Positions 44,439 through 53,425 of a stretch of 64,000 nucleotides of DNA are shown here, piece by piece; positions within the stretch are counted from its first letter, which is position 1; each line of letters starts with the position of its first letter. The stretch is taken from assembly GCF_003434305.1 (NCBI RefSeq), contig NZ_QKKX01000077.1:22561-86560 (forward strand), in the 5' to 3' direction. Below the pieces are notes generated by a model. The model saw nothing but the letters and a program-made list of their open reading frames with translations, did not search any database and had not been told where the DNA came from. The translations under genes and the position numbers were made by a program. The stretch comes from Micromonospora sp. MW-13 (lineage in GTDB: Bacteria > Actinomycetota > Actinomycetes > Mycobacteriales > Micromonosporaceae).

Positions 44439-44475
44439 GGAAAGGGCCTCGACCGCCGGTGTCGAGGCCCTTTCC
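44439..44475. terminator. Perfect 15-bp hairpin, bidirectional terminator candidate
   Basis: GGAAAGGGCCTCGAC (44439-44453) pairs perfectly with GTCGAGGCCCTTTCC (44461-44475) across a seven-base loop. It lies 16 bases after the stop of the small gene remnant at 44492-44738 and upstream of the giant operon, so it insulates the two. Confidence 0.8.
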
Positions 44476-44491
44476 TCAGCGAGCCCCCTGG

Positions 44492-44738
44492 TCAGGCCAA
44501 TAGATGAGGTTCGCCGGTCAGGGCCGCCAGGACGGCGGCCATCTCGTGCACGGTCGCGCGGACGTAGGTGGCCGCAGCTGTGCAGCTGCCACCCGCGGTG
44601 GGGTATCCAGTCGGCTACCTCGTCGACGCGCACGAGGGTGCGGCCGTCGTTGACGTGCACGCGTCGGTCGCAGCCGACGGCCAGGACGTAGCCGATCTCA
44701 CGGTGTTGGAGGGGGCTGGTCCATTTCCGTCCGTACAT
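44492..44738 (-). pseudogene. Small hypothetical gene, apparently frameshifted
   Basis: From the ATG at 44738 the minus strand reads MYGRKWTSPLQHREIGYVLA, DRRVHVNDGRTLVRVDEVAD, WIPHRG. After a shift near 44590 it continues in another frame as TAATYVRATVHEMAAVLAAL, TGEPHLLA and stops at 44492, just before a strong hairpin. The two halves look like one protein of about 85 residues with a frameshift in the middle. I do not recognise the family. A neighbour role as a regulator of the divergent helicase genes is only a guess. Confidence 0.4.
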
Positions 44739-44817
44739 GTAGGACACACCTGGATTCAGTCCATCATTCGACAGACGCATGAGTTTGTGCCGCCCTCGTG
44801 TCCACTAAGGTCTCCGC

Positions 44818-46648
44818 ATGGCTCCCTCGATCGCCAATGCGGCTCGCTCGTCAGCAGCTGACATCCGTCTGGTCCCTGATCAGGGACAAGTGGTCGAGGT
44901 GCGCGGCTCAACGTGGGCGGTTGCCCGCGTACACCAGCAGGGCCTGCCGCGGAGCCCAGCCGACGAAGCCGTGGCCTCGCTGAACCACGCGGTGACCCTT
45001 CAGGCGCTCGACGAGGACCGGTTGGGCGAGGAGCTGACGGTCGTCTGGGAGCTGGAGGTCGGCCACACCGTCACGCCCGCCCAGGGACTACCGGCGCAGG
45101 TCAACCCGGAGGCGTTCGACGACCCGAACACTCTCGCCGGCTTCGTTGACGCGATGAGATGGGGCGCGGTGACCTCGGCGGACGACCGGAGCGTGCAGGC
45201 GCCTTTCCACAGCGGTGTGGTGGTGGAGGCCTACCAGCTGGAGCCGCTGCGGCGGGCGCTGTCCTCTCCGCGGACGAACCTGCTACTGGCCGACGACGTG
45301 GGTTTGGGTAAGACCATCCAGGCCGGTTTGGTGGTGCAGGAGTTGTTGCTGCGGCACCGGGCGCGAACCGCGATCGTGGTGTGCCCGCCGAGCCTTGCGC
45401 TAAAATGGCAGGACGAGATGCGGGACAAGTTCGGTCTCGACTTCACGATTATCAACAGCGAGATGATGCGGGAAGTGCGGCGCCGCTACGGATTGCACGC
45501 GAACCCGTTCCAGCTCTTTCCCCGAGTGATCGTGAGTATGGCGTGGTTGCCGCAGATGCGCGCCCAGCGGATGCTGCGTGACGTGTACGCCCAGGCGGCG
45601 AGCACGAAGACCGCTCGCCGGTACGCGTTCGACATCCTGATCGTGGACGAGGCGCACCACGTGGCGCCGGCCAGCCCGTCGGCGATCGGGGGTGGGCGCG
45701 GCTACGCCGTAGACACGCAGCGCACGATCACGGTCCGGGATCTGGCTGACAAGTGTGAGCATCGCCTGTTCCTCAGCGCCACCCCGCACAACGGGCATCC
45801 GGAGTCGTTCACGGCGCTGTTGGAGATGATTGATTCGCGCCGATTCAGCCGTGGTGCGCTGCTGGACGAGCGGGCGTTGCGGGAGGTGACGGTTCGGCGG
45901 TTGAAGTCGGACCTGCCGGAGAAGGGCTTCCGTCCTCGGGAGCTGCGGATCATCCCGTTCAATCCGTCCGCCGGTGAGGAGGAGATGTTCGCTCTGCTGG
46001 ATCGGATTCTCGCCGAGAGTGCGAAGGCGAACGGGACCGGCGAGTCCGGTGACATCACGGCGATGTTGTTCAAGAAGCGGTTCTTGTCGAGCCCCGTGGG
46101 CGTTCGGCATGACCTTGCAGTCGTACCTCGCCGCGCGGTCGGTGGGCCAGGCGCCGACGGACTGGGACTACGACGACATCCTCGGCGAGGGGCAGGCCGA
46201 CGAGGAGGAAGGCCTGTGGGAGCAGGACGAGGCGACGGCCCTGCGCCACAGCAAGTCCACCGATCCGCTGGTCGCCGCCGCGCCGGGCAAGTTGCAGCGG
46301 CTGGCCGAGTGGGGGCTGAGTTTCGAGAAACGGCCCGATTCCCGCCTCAACAAGCTGATCACGGCCCTGGACGCAATCTGCCAACCGGGCGGGCTATGGT
46401 CCAACGAGCGCGTCGTGGTGTTCACCGAGTACGCCCACACTCTGGAGTGGGTGCACCGGGTGCTGGTCCAGCAGGGCTACGGCGACGTGCTGGAGGTCAT
46501 CCAGGGGCAGACGCCAACCGACGAGCGGGAGCTGATCCGCGAGCACTTCACCACCGAGCCGTCGGCAAAGAACCCCGTGCGGGTGCTGCTGGCCACCGAC
46601 GCAGCCGGTGAAGGAATCGACCTGCAAGACCACTGCCACCGGCTACAG
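44818..46648 (+). pseudogene. SNF2-type helicase resembling DrmD of DISARM, frameshifted and truncated
   Basis: From the ATG at 44818 the first 425 residues are an SNF2-class helicase: LLLADDVGLGKTIQAGLV (Walker A), ILIVDEAHHVAP (DEAH), LFLSATPHNGHPESFTALLE. After RFLSSP near 46098 one extra base shifts the frame; the protein continues in the next frame (WAFGMTLQSYLAARSVG, RVVVFTEYAHTLEWVHRVLV, LLATDAAGEGIDLQDHCHRL). It is cut at about 46648, before motif VI, where opposite-strand sequence of another gene begins. The PHNGHPESFTALLE and AGEGIDLQ signatures resemble the SNF2-like helicases of DISARM (DrmD). No DISARM methylase, DrmA, DrmB or DrmC follows, so the system is dead or never complete. 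Confidence 0.75.
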
Positions 46649-47172
46649 CGCGCCAGCATCGCGGCGGCCCGTGGGGTGGCCCCTTGGGCACCCTCGTGGG
46701 CACTGCGGGCCAGCTCCAACGCCTCTCGGGGGTGGTCGAAGTCGTAGCACTGCAGGCTCATCGATTTGAGGATGTTAGCCCCCAGCAGGCGGTCGTCGGC
46801 GGCGTCGGCGGCGTGTAGCGCGGCGAGCCAGTAGCGCTGCGCCGCAGCGTGCAGGCCAGCATCGAAGGACGCCCAACCGGCCATCCGACCGAGTTCGACC
46901 GCCAGGGCGTACAGTCGCCGACCCACTGCGGTCGTGTAGGCGGATCGGTCGAGGACGTCCACCACCATGCCGAGTTCGGCGTGGATGAGGGTCCGGGCTC
47001 GGTCACCACCTCGGGTTGCTTCCAGGAACCGCAGCCGCGGAAGGCCCTCCTCCATTCGTTCGACCAGGTCGGTGCTGACCTGGCCACCGCGCAGGACGGC
47101 GACGAGTTCCTGGGGTTCGATGGTCAGCCACGCTTCGGCGATGCCAGCCAGGGGCATACCCGTGATCTTCAT
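46649..47172 (-). pseudogene. TPR-type regulator fragment (XRE-regulator C-terminal region), truncated
   Basis: From the ATG at 47172 (MKITGMPLAGIAEAWLTIEP) the minus strand encodes helical repeat sequence typical of the C-terminal half of actinobacterial XRE regulators: YTTAVGRRLYALAVELGRMA, GWASFDAGLHAAAQRYWLAA, LHAADAADDRLLGANILKSM. It is cut off at about 46649 by the junction with the SNF2 helicase remnant, so its last part is missing. The N-terminal helix-turn-helix of the usual family is also absent. The start is one base from the TAA of the preceding gene fragment. Confidence 0.6.
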
Positions 47173-47173
47173 C

Positions 47174-47700
47174 TTACCGACGCAGGTACGCGTCGATCTC
47201 GTCCCACACCGGTGCGTCCAAGTCGGCCAGCGCGGAGGCGCGTAGCGCGGCATCTGCCTCACGCTCTGCCCAGCCCCGCTGCCGGCGCAGCCGCTGCTGG
47301 TGCCGCGAGCGCCTGCACCGCCATACCTGCTCCGGTGGTGAGGTGGCGTACCACTTCCTCCGGTAGTTCACCGAGCCCGAGGCCCGCCGTGGTGGCGATG
47401 CGGCGCAGGGCCGCGTGCTGGTCGGCGGTGATGCCTTTCAGGGGTTCGCGGAAGCCGAGGATGTCGCGGGCGGCGTAACCGTCGGCGGTGTCGATGGCCT
47501 GTCGCGCGGTGTGGTGCAGAAGTCGGGCCGCCAGTTCGGGCTGGGTCGCGTTGGCCAGGATGGCGCCCGCGAGTCCGAGCAGCGCGCGGTAGGACGCGTA
47601 GCTCGGTGCCGCGATGGGAAGGGCGAGCCGCTCCATCAGCACGGTGAGGTGTTGGGGCTTGGCGGGGCGGGCCAGCGTTGCACACATGAGGCTGAGGCAG
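47174..47700 (-). pseudogene. Unknown gene, frameshifted near its 3' end
   Basis: The minus strand reads MERLALPIAAPSYASYRALL, ARLLHHTARQAIDTADGYAA, RDILGFREPLKGITADQHAA. Near 47280 the frame shifts and the protein ends EREADAALRASALADLDAPV, WDEIDAYLRR at 47174. I do not recognise the family. It directly precedes the TPR fragment (TAA then ATG within four bases), so the two were probably one operon before decay. Confidence 0.45.
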
Positions 47701-47717
47701 GCGGCGCGTTCGGCATG

Positions 47718-47800
47718 GCCGTTCCGTACTTCGCGATCTCGGCCAGCAGCGGGGCGACGACCGCGGGCTGGGTGTTGTCGGCATCGATGAGAACCGCCAT
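47718..47800 (-). pseudogene. NYN/LabA-type domain N-terminal scrap
   Basis: The minus strand reads MAVLIDADNTQPAVVAPLLA, EIAKYGTA before the similarity stops. This is the opening strand and helix of NYN (PIN-like ribonuclease) domains, including the first acidic residues. The rest of the domain is missing. Confidence 0.5.
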
Positions 47801-47834
47801 ACGGATGGTTCTCTGCTCGCCATTGTCCATGCTT

Positions 47835-48839
47835 TCACCTGCTGGTTGAGGGTGAGGTCGCGGCAGTTGCGGCCGGCGACTGGGCGGCGCTGATCGGCTG
47901 GAGGAAGCTCACGGTAGTCAGTGCCGAGGCGCCGAACCGGAAGTACGCGAAGAGGACCGCGTGCAGCCAGGCGGCTGGCCCGGTCAGGCGCAGCGGCTCG
48001 GTGTCGGCGAACAGGAGCACCACGCCGTGCGGGTCGAGGTGGTACTCCATGACGGCGGTGTGGTCGAACGACAGCCAGCGTCCGAAGGAGTAGCACCAGG
48101 TTCGGGTGGGGGTGAGCACGACCCGGGTGAGTTCGTGGTCGCGCCACTGCGGGCTGGCGAGGCGTGCGGCCCGGGAACGGGCGTTGCTGTTACCGACGGC
48201 GTTGGCGAGCAGGGCGCCGGTGACGAAGGCCGCTGACCCGAATGCCAGCGCGGAGGTCTGCTGGTAGGTGACCGTCGTGCCGTAGTGCCGCGCGTAGTGC
48301 AGCCGGGCGTCCAGGTGAACCGGTTCGTCGGTGAGGAATCCCGGGGCGGGCACGGTGCCGAGATGTCCGCCCTGGGCGAGGAATCCGAGGGTACGACGCG
48401 CGGCGTCACGACCGTCCGTCCACGACGTGTCGGCGGCGGGGGGTCGTAGTAGCCGGCCGATGCCGTGGCCGACGGCGTAGGTGGCCAGTGCCCATGGGGC
48501 GGCGACGCCGACGACGATCACGGTGAACCAGCGACGGTGGCCGAAGCCGCGCCGGCGGCGTCCCTCCGTCACCCCCACACACAACCCGGTGATCGCCGTC
48601 GCCGCGACGTAGGCACCAGCGATCAGTGCCAGCATGCCCAGGAGCGCGCTGATCTCCGAGCACGCGTCCGGGATATCGGCCTCTGAATCACCGATCCATG
48701 ATCCGTGGGCCCGCAGGCACCGATCCGTGGAGCGGTACGACCGGTCGATGCCCCACACCAACGCCGGTGTGACGACCGCGGTGGCGGCGGCGGTGAAGGT
48801 CCAGTGCCGGCTCTTCGGCGGCGGGGGCACGAAGGACAT
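47835..48839 (-). CDS. Multi-pass membrane protein, unknown
   Basis: A 334-residue protein. Hydrophobic segments lie at about 14-30 (AAATAVVTPALVWGI), 65-90 (LLGMLALIAGAYVAATAITG), 103-128 (WFTVIVVGVAAPWALATYAV) and 197-217 (ALAFGSAAFVTGALLANAVG). A basic stretch (EGRRRRGFGHRRW) between the second and third should face the cytoplasm. The C-terminal 115 residues look globular (VVLTPTRTWCYSFGRWLSFD, PHGVVLLFADTEPLRLTGPA). No family is recognised. It stands apart from the neighbouring pseudogenes and appears intact. Confidence 0.75.
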   Translation of the reverse strand: MSFVPPPPKSRHWTFTAAATAVVTPALVWGIDRSYRSTDRCLRAHGSWIGDSEADIPDACSEISALLGMLALIAGAYVAATAITGLCVGVTEGRRRRGFGHRRWFTVIVVGVAAPWALATYAVGHGIGRLLRPPAADTSWTDGRDAARRTLGFLAQGGHLGTVPAPGFLTDEPVHLDARLHYARHYGTTVTYQQTSALAFGSAAFVTGALLANAVGNSNARSRAARLASPQWRDHELTRVVLTPTRTWCYSFGRWLSFDHTAVMEYHLDPHGVVLLFADTEPLRLTGPAAWLHAVLFAYFRFGASALTTVSFLQPISAAQSPAATAATSPSTSR

Positions 48840-49113
48840 GACGGATCGTTGCTCCCTATGTCACCGCATCAGTACGCTCCGGCACGCGATGCTACCGCTC
48901 GGTCGATACGCTGTGGGGCCCGCATAGGAGTCGTCGCTCCCTGGGATCAGCCGAGTCCGCCCCGGTCAAGCCGGTCGACCGCCAGAACTCGTAGTACTGG
49001 TATTCACGACCCTTCGCAGATGCTCATCAGTTCGGGGACAGATTGGGCCTGCCCCGTTTTGACGGACATCCAAGATCAGGGGACCTGTGGTCTCCGGGAG
49101 GATGTCCATCATC
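48840..49113. other. Intergenic region with IS3 left end
   Basis: No gene is seen. Around 49048-49080 the sequence CCCCGTTTTGACGGACATCC looks like the left end of the following IS3-type element. A GGGAGG at 49096-49101 serves its orfA. Confidence 0.4.
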
Positions 49114-49425
49114 ATGGAGAGCATGGGAAAGAAGCGGCCGCGGCCTCGCCGGTCGTTCACGCCGGAGTTCAAGGCCGAGATCGTCGAGTTGTGCCAGCGC
49201 GGTGATCGCACGCTTCGGCAGGTCAGCCAGGATTTCGACCTGACCGAAACCGCGGTGCGTGACTGGGTCGAGCAGGCCGACCTCGACGCCGGCACCCGCA
49301 CCGACGGGCTGACCAGCAGCGAACGAGACGAACTCGCGCAGTTGAGGCGGGAGAACCGCAGGCTGCGCGAGGACGTGGACATCCTCAAGCGGGCGACGGC
49401 TTTCTTCGCGAAGGAGACCCGGTGA
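49114..49425 (+). CDS. IS3-family transposase OrfA
   Basis: A 103-residue protein (start MESMGKKRPRPRR; an ATG at 49102 abuts the GGGAGG site and is less likely). It has a helix-turn-helix (RRSFTPEFKAEIVELCQRG, QDFDLTETAVRDWVEQADLD) and a leucine-zipper-like coiled coil (ELAQLRRENRRLREDVDILK). It overlaps orfB by four bases, as usual for IS3 elements. Confidence 0.9.
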   Translation: MESMGKKRPRPRRSFTPEFKAEIVELCQRGDRTLRQVSQDFDLTETAVRDWVEQADLDAGTRTDGLTSSERDELAQLRRENRRLREDVDILKRATAFFAKETR

Positions 49426-50030
49426 ACGTGCATCCGTTCATCGAGGCGGAGCAAGCCGGCAGGCACAACGTCAAGCGTGCGTGCGAACTGCTTGAGGTCT
49501 CCAGGTCCGCCTACTACCAGCGCACCTCCGGTGTCCAGTCCGTCCGCGGGCGCGTGGATGCCCAACTCACCAAGAAGATCACCCACATTCATGCGGTGTC
49601 GAGGGGCACCTACGGGGCGCCACGGATCCACGCTGACCTCGCCGACGCCGGCATGCGGCACGGCCGTAAACGCGTCGCCCGGCTGATGCGCGCCGCTGAA
49701 CTGGCCGGCAAGAGCCCTCGCCGGTGGCGGGCCACGACGATCCCGGACCCGACCGCCGGCAGACGCCCTGACCTGGTCGGGCGTGACTTCACCACCGATC
49801 CGGCAGCGGTCGATTCCCGCTGGTGCGGGGATATCACCTACATCAACACCTGGCAGGGCTGGCTCTACCTGGCCACCGTCATCGACCTGGCCTCCCGCCG
49901 CATCGTCGGCTGGGCCGTCGCCGACCACCTGAAGACCGACCTGATCGACGCCGCTCTCACCGACGCCCTCGTGCGGCGCCGGCCCAAGGCGGGGCTGGTC
50001 TTCCACTCAGATCGCGGCTGTCAACTTAGG
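49422..50030 (+). pseudogene. IS3-family transposase OrfB, 3'-truncated
   Basis: An rve-type transposase whose start overlaps orfA. HTH_21-like N-terminus (NVKRACELLEVSRSAYYQR), then the core with Asp in SRWCGDITYINTWQGWLYLA and Asp in GLVFHSDRGCQ. Immediately after HSDRGCQ the IS30 element begins, so the final third of the core with the catalytic Glu is lost. The missing part does not resume beyond the IS30, so a deletion accompanied or followed the insertion. Confidence 0.88.
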
Positions 50031-50052
50031 TTCAAGGAGTCGTTGCAACACC
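50031..50052 (+). repeat. IS30 left inverted repeat
   Basis: Begins TTCAAGGAGTCGTTGCAACA. It pairs with the reverse complement of 51449-51470 (TTCCAGTGGTCGTCGCAACA) at 18 of 22 positions; the inner 14 bases match at 13. Confidence 0.7.
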
Positions 50053-51430
50053 GGCTACCTGGGCCGATTCTAGGTGTTCGGCCAAGGCTTCAGCGGGAGT
50101 CTTCCATCCGAGCGTTTTGCGGCCGGCTGTTGAGGGCAGCGGCGATGGCATCGAGGTCGTTTACCGAGTGTCGTGATAGGTCGGTGCCCTTAGGGAAGTA
50201 CTGGCGTAGCAGCCCGTTGGTGTTCTCATTCGTGCCGCGCTGCCAAGGGCTGTGCGGGTCGCAGAAGTAGATGGCGAGGCTGGTGTCCAGTCGCAGTTGG
50301 ACATGTTGGGCCATCTCGGCGCCCTGGTCCCAGGTCAGCGAGCGTCGTAGCTGTTCGGGCAGGGTGGCGATCTGTTCGGCGATCGCGTCGCGGACCGCTG
50401 CGGCGCCGTGCCCCGCCAGCGGCGGGCCGTTCTTCACGACGGGCTGCTGACCGTGTCCTTCCATGCGGGGCAGATGCAGCAGCATCGTGTACCGGGTGGT
50501 GCGCTCGACCAGCGTGCCGATCGCGGACCGTTCGAGTCCGATGATCAGATCGCCCTCCCAGTGCCCGGGCACCGCTCGGTCGGCGACCTCAGGGGGCCGT
50601 TGGCTGATCATCACGTCTGGGCTGACGAAGTGCTTGCCGCGGCGGCGGGTGCGGGCCTGCGGCACCCGTAGCGCGCGGCCGGTCCGCAGGCACGCCGTCA
50701 GCTCCCGGCGCAACGCGCCTCGGCCTTGGACGTAGAGCGCCTGGTAGATCGCTTCGTGCGAGATCCGCATCGAGTCATCATCCGGGAAGTCCAGCCGCAG
50801 TCGCCTGCTGATCTGCTCGGGACTCCACGCCGTCCCCCATCGCCGGTCCGCGCGACGCCCGTGGCGGCGTCCCTTCCAGGGGACATTCGGCCCCGGGATC
50901 GGCCGACCCTGGCCATCGGTGATGGCGCCGGCGATCCGGTCCTGCACGTAATTGTGCAGCCGCTGATTCGTGGCCAGCTTGGCGGTCTTCGGACGCCGGC
51001 CACGGCGCTCGGCGTGCCACTGCGCCGTCACGGCTCGGTATTCCAGGCGCCCACCCCGTGTAGCAGCGTTGCGGCGCAGTTCCCGCGAGATCGTCGATGC
51101 GTCACGGCCCACCGCCCGGCCGATCTCCCGCACGCCTCTGCCCTGGGCTTTGAGCAGGGCGATCTCCTCGCGTTCGGCGATGGACAGATACCGGCCCGAC
51201 AGAGATCTCAGCGACAAAGGCGACATACCGCCACCCTGACGAAACCAGCGGCCACCCACCGGCTGCGACACACCACACGCCGCCGCGGCCTCCTCGCTCG
51301 ACAGGCCCTCAGCGATTCGCCGCCAGAACTGCCGCCGCACCTCCCGATGCTCGTTCACTCCCGGCCGACCCGGCGACCGCATCGCCGACCTGCCCGTCAC
51401 CGTCGTCACCCAACCCGCAGGTCTTCCCAT
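50032..51430 (-). pseudogene. IS30-family transposase, frameshifted at C-terminus
   Basis: The start at the ATG 51430 follows AGGGG inside the element. There is an N-terminal helix-turn-helix (SSEEAAAACGVSQPVGGRWF, then the IS30 signature LSIAEREEIALLKAQGRGVR, GRDASTISRELRRNA). The DDE core is intact: GHWEGDLIIGL, LTWDQGAEM, and Glu in WQRGTNENTNGLLRQYF. After ALNSRP the frame shifts: the main frame stops at 50090, while the usual tail (KTLGWKTPAEALAEHLESAQ) continues in the next frame to a TGA at 50032. All catalytic residues precede the shift, so some activity is conceivable. Confidence 0.85.
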
Positions 51431-51448
51431 CACACACCCCTCGATCAG

Positions 51449-51470
51449 GGTGTTGCGACGACCACTGGAA
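51449..51470 (-). repeat. IS30 right inverted repeat
   Basis: Partner of the repeat at 50031-50052. Confidence 0.7.
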
Positions 51471-51556
51471 TCCGCCCTGGGTTCCTCCATCTCGATGGAG
51501 AACCCGGGACGCGTACGTTTCGTAGGCGCTCTGCGTCCCGGGTCCTGAAACGACGA

Positions 51557-51578
51557 CGGCCCGCCTTCTGGCGGGCCG
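51557..51578 (+). terminator. Perfect hairpin with T-rich tail, orphaned
   Basis: CGGCCCGCC (51557-51565), loop TTCT, GGCGGGCCG (51570-51578), followed by CTTTCT on the plus strand. No plus-strand gene ends here now. A short open tail ending in a TGA just upstream suggests that the gene it served was removed around the IS30 element. Confidence 0.65.
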
Positions 51579-51752
51579 CTTTCTGTGCTCGGTGTCCCGG
51601 CAGCGGGGCACCGTGGGGCGGGCTCGCGTTGCTGCCGGATGGCGCTGCCCGCCCGGTCGGGGGCTGGTGGTCACCGGGCCCGGCGCTCTGCTCGGTCCGG
51701 TCGCCGGCAGCCTGCGCCTGCGCCTGCGCCGAGAATGGTCGGCGGTCAGCTG

Positions 51753-52097
51753 CTACGGCAGGTCGCGCAGGAGGTGGTGGACCAGCCAGGAGGAGGCGGT
51801 GGGCAGGACGATGACGTATGTCGCACCGACGCGCTCGGCGTGCACCCAGACCCTCGCGTCGGGCGGGTTCACCGAGGCCACGACGACGATGCCGCGGCAG
51901 GCCAGCCGGTTGCGGACCCGGGCGACCAGGTCGTAGCCGATGACGATCAGCGGGCGGCGGCTGGCGTAGCGGCGGCCCTGGGGAACGGAGTCGGCGTACT
52001 CGAACTCGTATCCGGCCTGCTGTTCGACGGTGCGCAGCTCGGCGCGCAGCAGACGGCTACCGGTGACGGCGATGACGGGGAACGGTCTGGCTGTCAT
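51753..52097 (-). CDS. Hypothetical protein, receiver/CpaE-N-like fold possible
   Basis: A 114-residue protein with alternating strands and helices (PFPVIAVTGSRLLRAELRTV, YASRRPLIVIGYDLVARVRN, RGIVVVASVNPPDARVWVHA, THVIVLPTASSWLVHHL-like end). This pattern recalls the N-terminal receiver-like domain of CpaE/Ssd proteins, but there is no ATPase part. It is the last gene of a minus-strand run of small genes (51753-54170). Function unknown. Confidence 0.65.
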   Translation of the reverse strand: MTARPFPVIAVTGSRLLRAELRTVEQQAGYEFEYADSVPQGRRYASRRPLIVIGYDLVARVRNRLACRGIVVVASVNPPDARVWVHAERVGATYVIVLPTASSWLVHHLLRDLP

Positions 52098-52181
52098 GAG
52101 GAACCTCCGGGGGTGACGTGTCTGCTCGGCGTGGCCGGCGGACGATGAGGGTGGCCGTACGGGGGTGATCCCCGGGCACGG

Positions 52182-52814
52182 TCAGGTGGCCGGGCTGGCG
52201 CCGGGTTGGGCGCAGGAGCGGCAGATGGGGCCGAGGTCGGGGTGGTAGCCGGCGTCGCATGCCTCGCAGACGAGGAGCAGGCAGGAGCGGCATTCGCCGG
52301 AGGCGATGAGCTGGAGGCTGGTGCCGCAGTATCCGCACGGGCCGGTCAGGCAGGCATCGGTGTGCCGGCCCTGCGGGTGGTGGTGGCAGGGGTGCTCACG
52401 CACGGCGGTCTCGCCGCAGGTGCTGGTGGATGTGCCGGCGGTGAACGGTTCCCCGGTGATGTTGTTCGGCGGGTCGATGCGCTTCCATCCGTTGGATTCG
52501 CAGGCCAGCCAGGTGGTGCGGTCGTTGGCGGTGATGGCGATGACGTCTCCGGTGGACATCGAACGCAGCCGCAGCAGCCGGTAGGTGCAGGCGATGAGGA
52601 AGTCGGCTTCTCCGCTCAGCGTCGCGCGGCAGGTCTCCAGTTGGTCGAGGTCGACGTTGAACAGGCCGTAGATCCAGCTGGCGGTCCGCTCCGGTTTGGC
52701 GGAGGCGGGCAGGCGCCGCCAGTAGGAGATGACCTGGGTGAGGGCGTGGCCCGGCTGGTACGGGAGGAACCGGCTTTCGGTGTTGTGGTAGACGGCGATG
52801 ACATGCAGGGTCAT
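52182..52814 (-). CDS. Cysteine-rich zinc-type protein, unknown
   Basis: A 210-residue protein starting MTLHVIAVYHNTESRFLPYQ. The first 130 residues look like an alpha/beta domain (TQVISYWRRLPASAKPERTA, SMSTGDVIAITANDRTTWLA). The last 75 residues hold many Cys and His in CxxC-type pairs (CGETAVREHPCHHHPQ, CGYCGTSLQLIASGECRSC, VCEACDAGYHPDLGPICRSC), which should bind two or three zinc ions, in the manner of RING, PHD or zinc-ribbon folds. It overlaps the upstream gene by four bases. Function unknown; the zinc tail suggests nucleic-acid or protein binding. Confidence 0.75.
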   Translation of the reverse strand: MTLHVIAVYHNTESRFLPYQPGHALTQVISYWRRLPASAKPERTASWIYGLFNVDLDQLETCRATLSGEADFLIACTYRLLRLRSMSTGDVIAITANDRTTWLACESNGWKRIDPPNNITGEPFTAGTSTSTCGETAVREHPCHHHPQGRHTDACLTGPCGYCGTSLQLIASGECRSCLLLVCEACDAGYHPDLGPICRSCAQPGASPAT

Positions 52815-53425
52815 GACGAACTCCGTTCGGGGCCAGGGGTGGACTCGGGACCGGTCTCGCTGTCCGGGGCGTGATCGGCGGGGCACAGCGGTGGAGGTGG
52901 GCCGATCGGGCGGATGCGCAGAATCTGATCGGGCAGCACCATCGCGGCCCGTTGGCCGGTGAGGGGATTCGTGAAGGCCCGGTAGCCGGTGGCCCAGAGC
53001 AGGTGCCAGCGTTCGGCGGGTGCTGCCGGGCGGGTTCCAGTGGGATCGCCGTGGAAGGTCGCGTCGGCCTCGGTCAGCTGCGCGGCCAGCGGTGTCGTGC
53101 GGTAGTGGCTCATCCGGCCGGCCAGCATGGGGCAGCCGCTGGCGGAGTAGGCGGCGCAGACGGGGTGCATGCCCGGCTCGGGGCTGACGAGCAGCGGCAG
53201 GTCGCTGTCGCGCATCGCGAAGACGATCCGCGCGGTGTCGAGTTCGTCGCCGCAGGTCTGGCAGAGCCGGTCCTGCAGCGCGCGGACGTGGCGGTGGTGG
53301 TCGACGGCGCCGAAGCGGTACCGGCCCTCGGGGGTGCGGGCGGTGATCCATGGGACGACCAGTCCTCCGACGATGGGCCGTCGGGCCAGGCGTACCGGGA
53401 CGGCGGGAATCTCGGGCGCGGTCAT
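52811..53425 (-). CDS. Unknown protein with CxxC motif
   Basis: A 204-residue protein from the ATG at 53425, which overlaps the previous stop as ATGA. It carries a CxxC pair (RLCQTCGDELDTARIVFAM) and a second cysteine group (PVCAAYSASGCPMLAGRMSH), and ends in a Pro/Ser-rich acidic tail. The block AERWHLLWATGYRAFTNPLT is conserved-looking. No family recognised. It forms a coupled chain with the genes at 52182 and 53422. Confidence 0.7.
   Translation of the reverse strand: MTAPEIPAVPVRLARRPIVGGLVVPWITARTPEGRYRFGAVDHHRHVRALQDRLCQTCGDELDTARIVFAMRDSDLPLLVSPEPGMHPVCAAYSASGCPMLAGRMSHYRTTPLAAQLTEADATFHGDPTGTRPAAPAERWHLLWATGYRAFTNPLTGQRAAMVLPDQILRIRPIGPPPPLCPADHAPDSETGPESTPGPERSSS

Larger units (their letters stand above)
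50031..51470 (-). mobile_element. IS30-family insertion sequence
   Basis: An element of about 1440 bp bounded by imperfect inverted repeats (18 of 22 bases match) with one IS30 transposase gene inside. It truncates the IS3 orfB at its left end. Confidence 0.75.

Noticed and set aside
50032..50130. Programmed frameshift in the IS30 transposase
   Set aside because: The shift needed is +1/-2 at CCGCAAAACG with no classic slippery heptamer, and IS30 transposases normally use one frame, so mutation or sequencing error is more likely.
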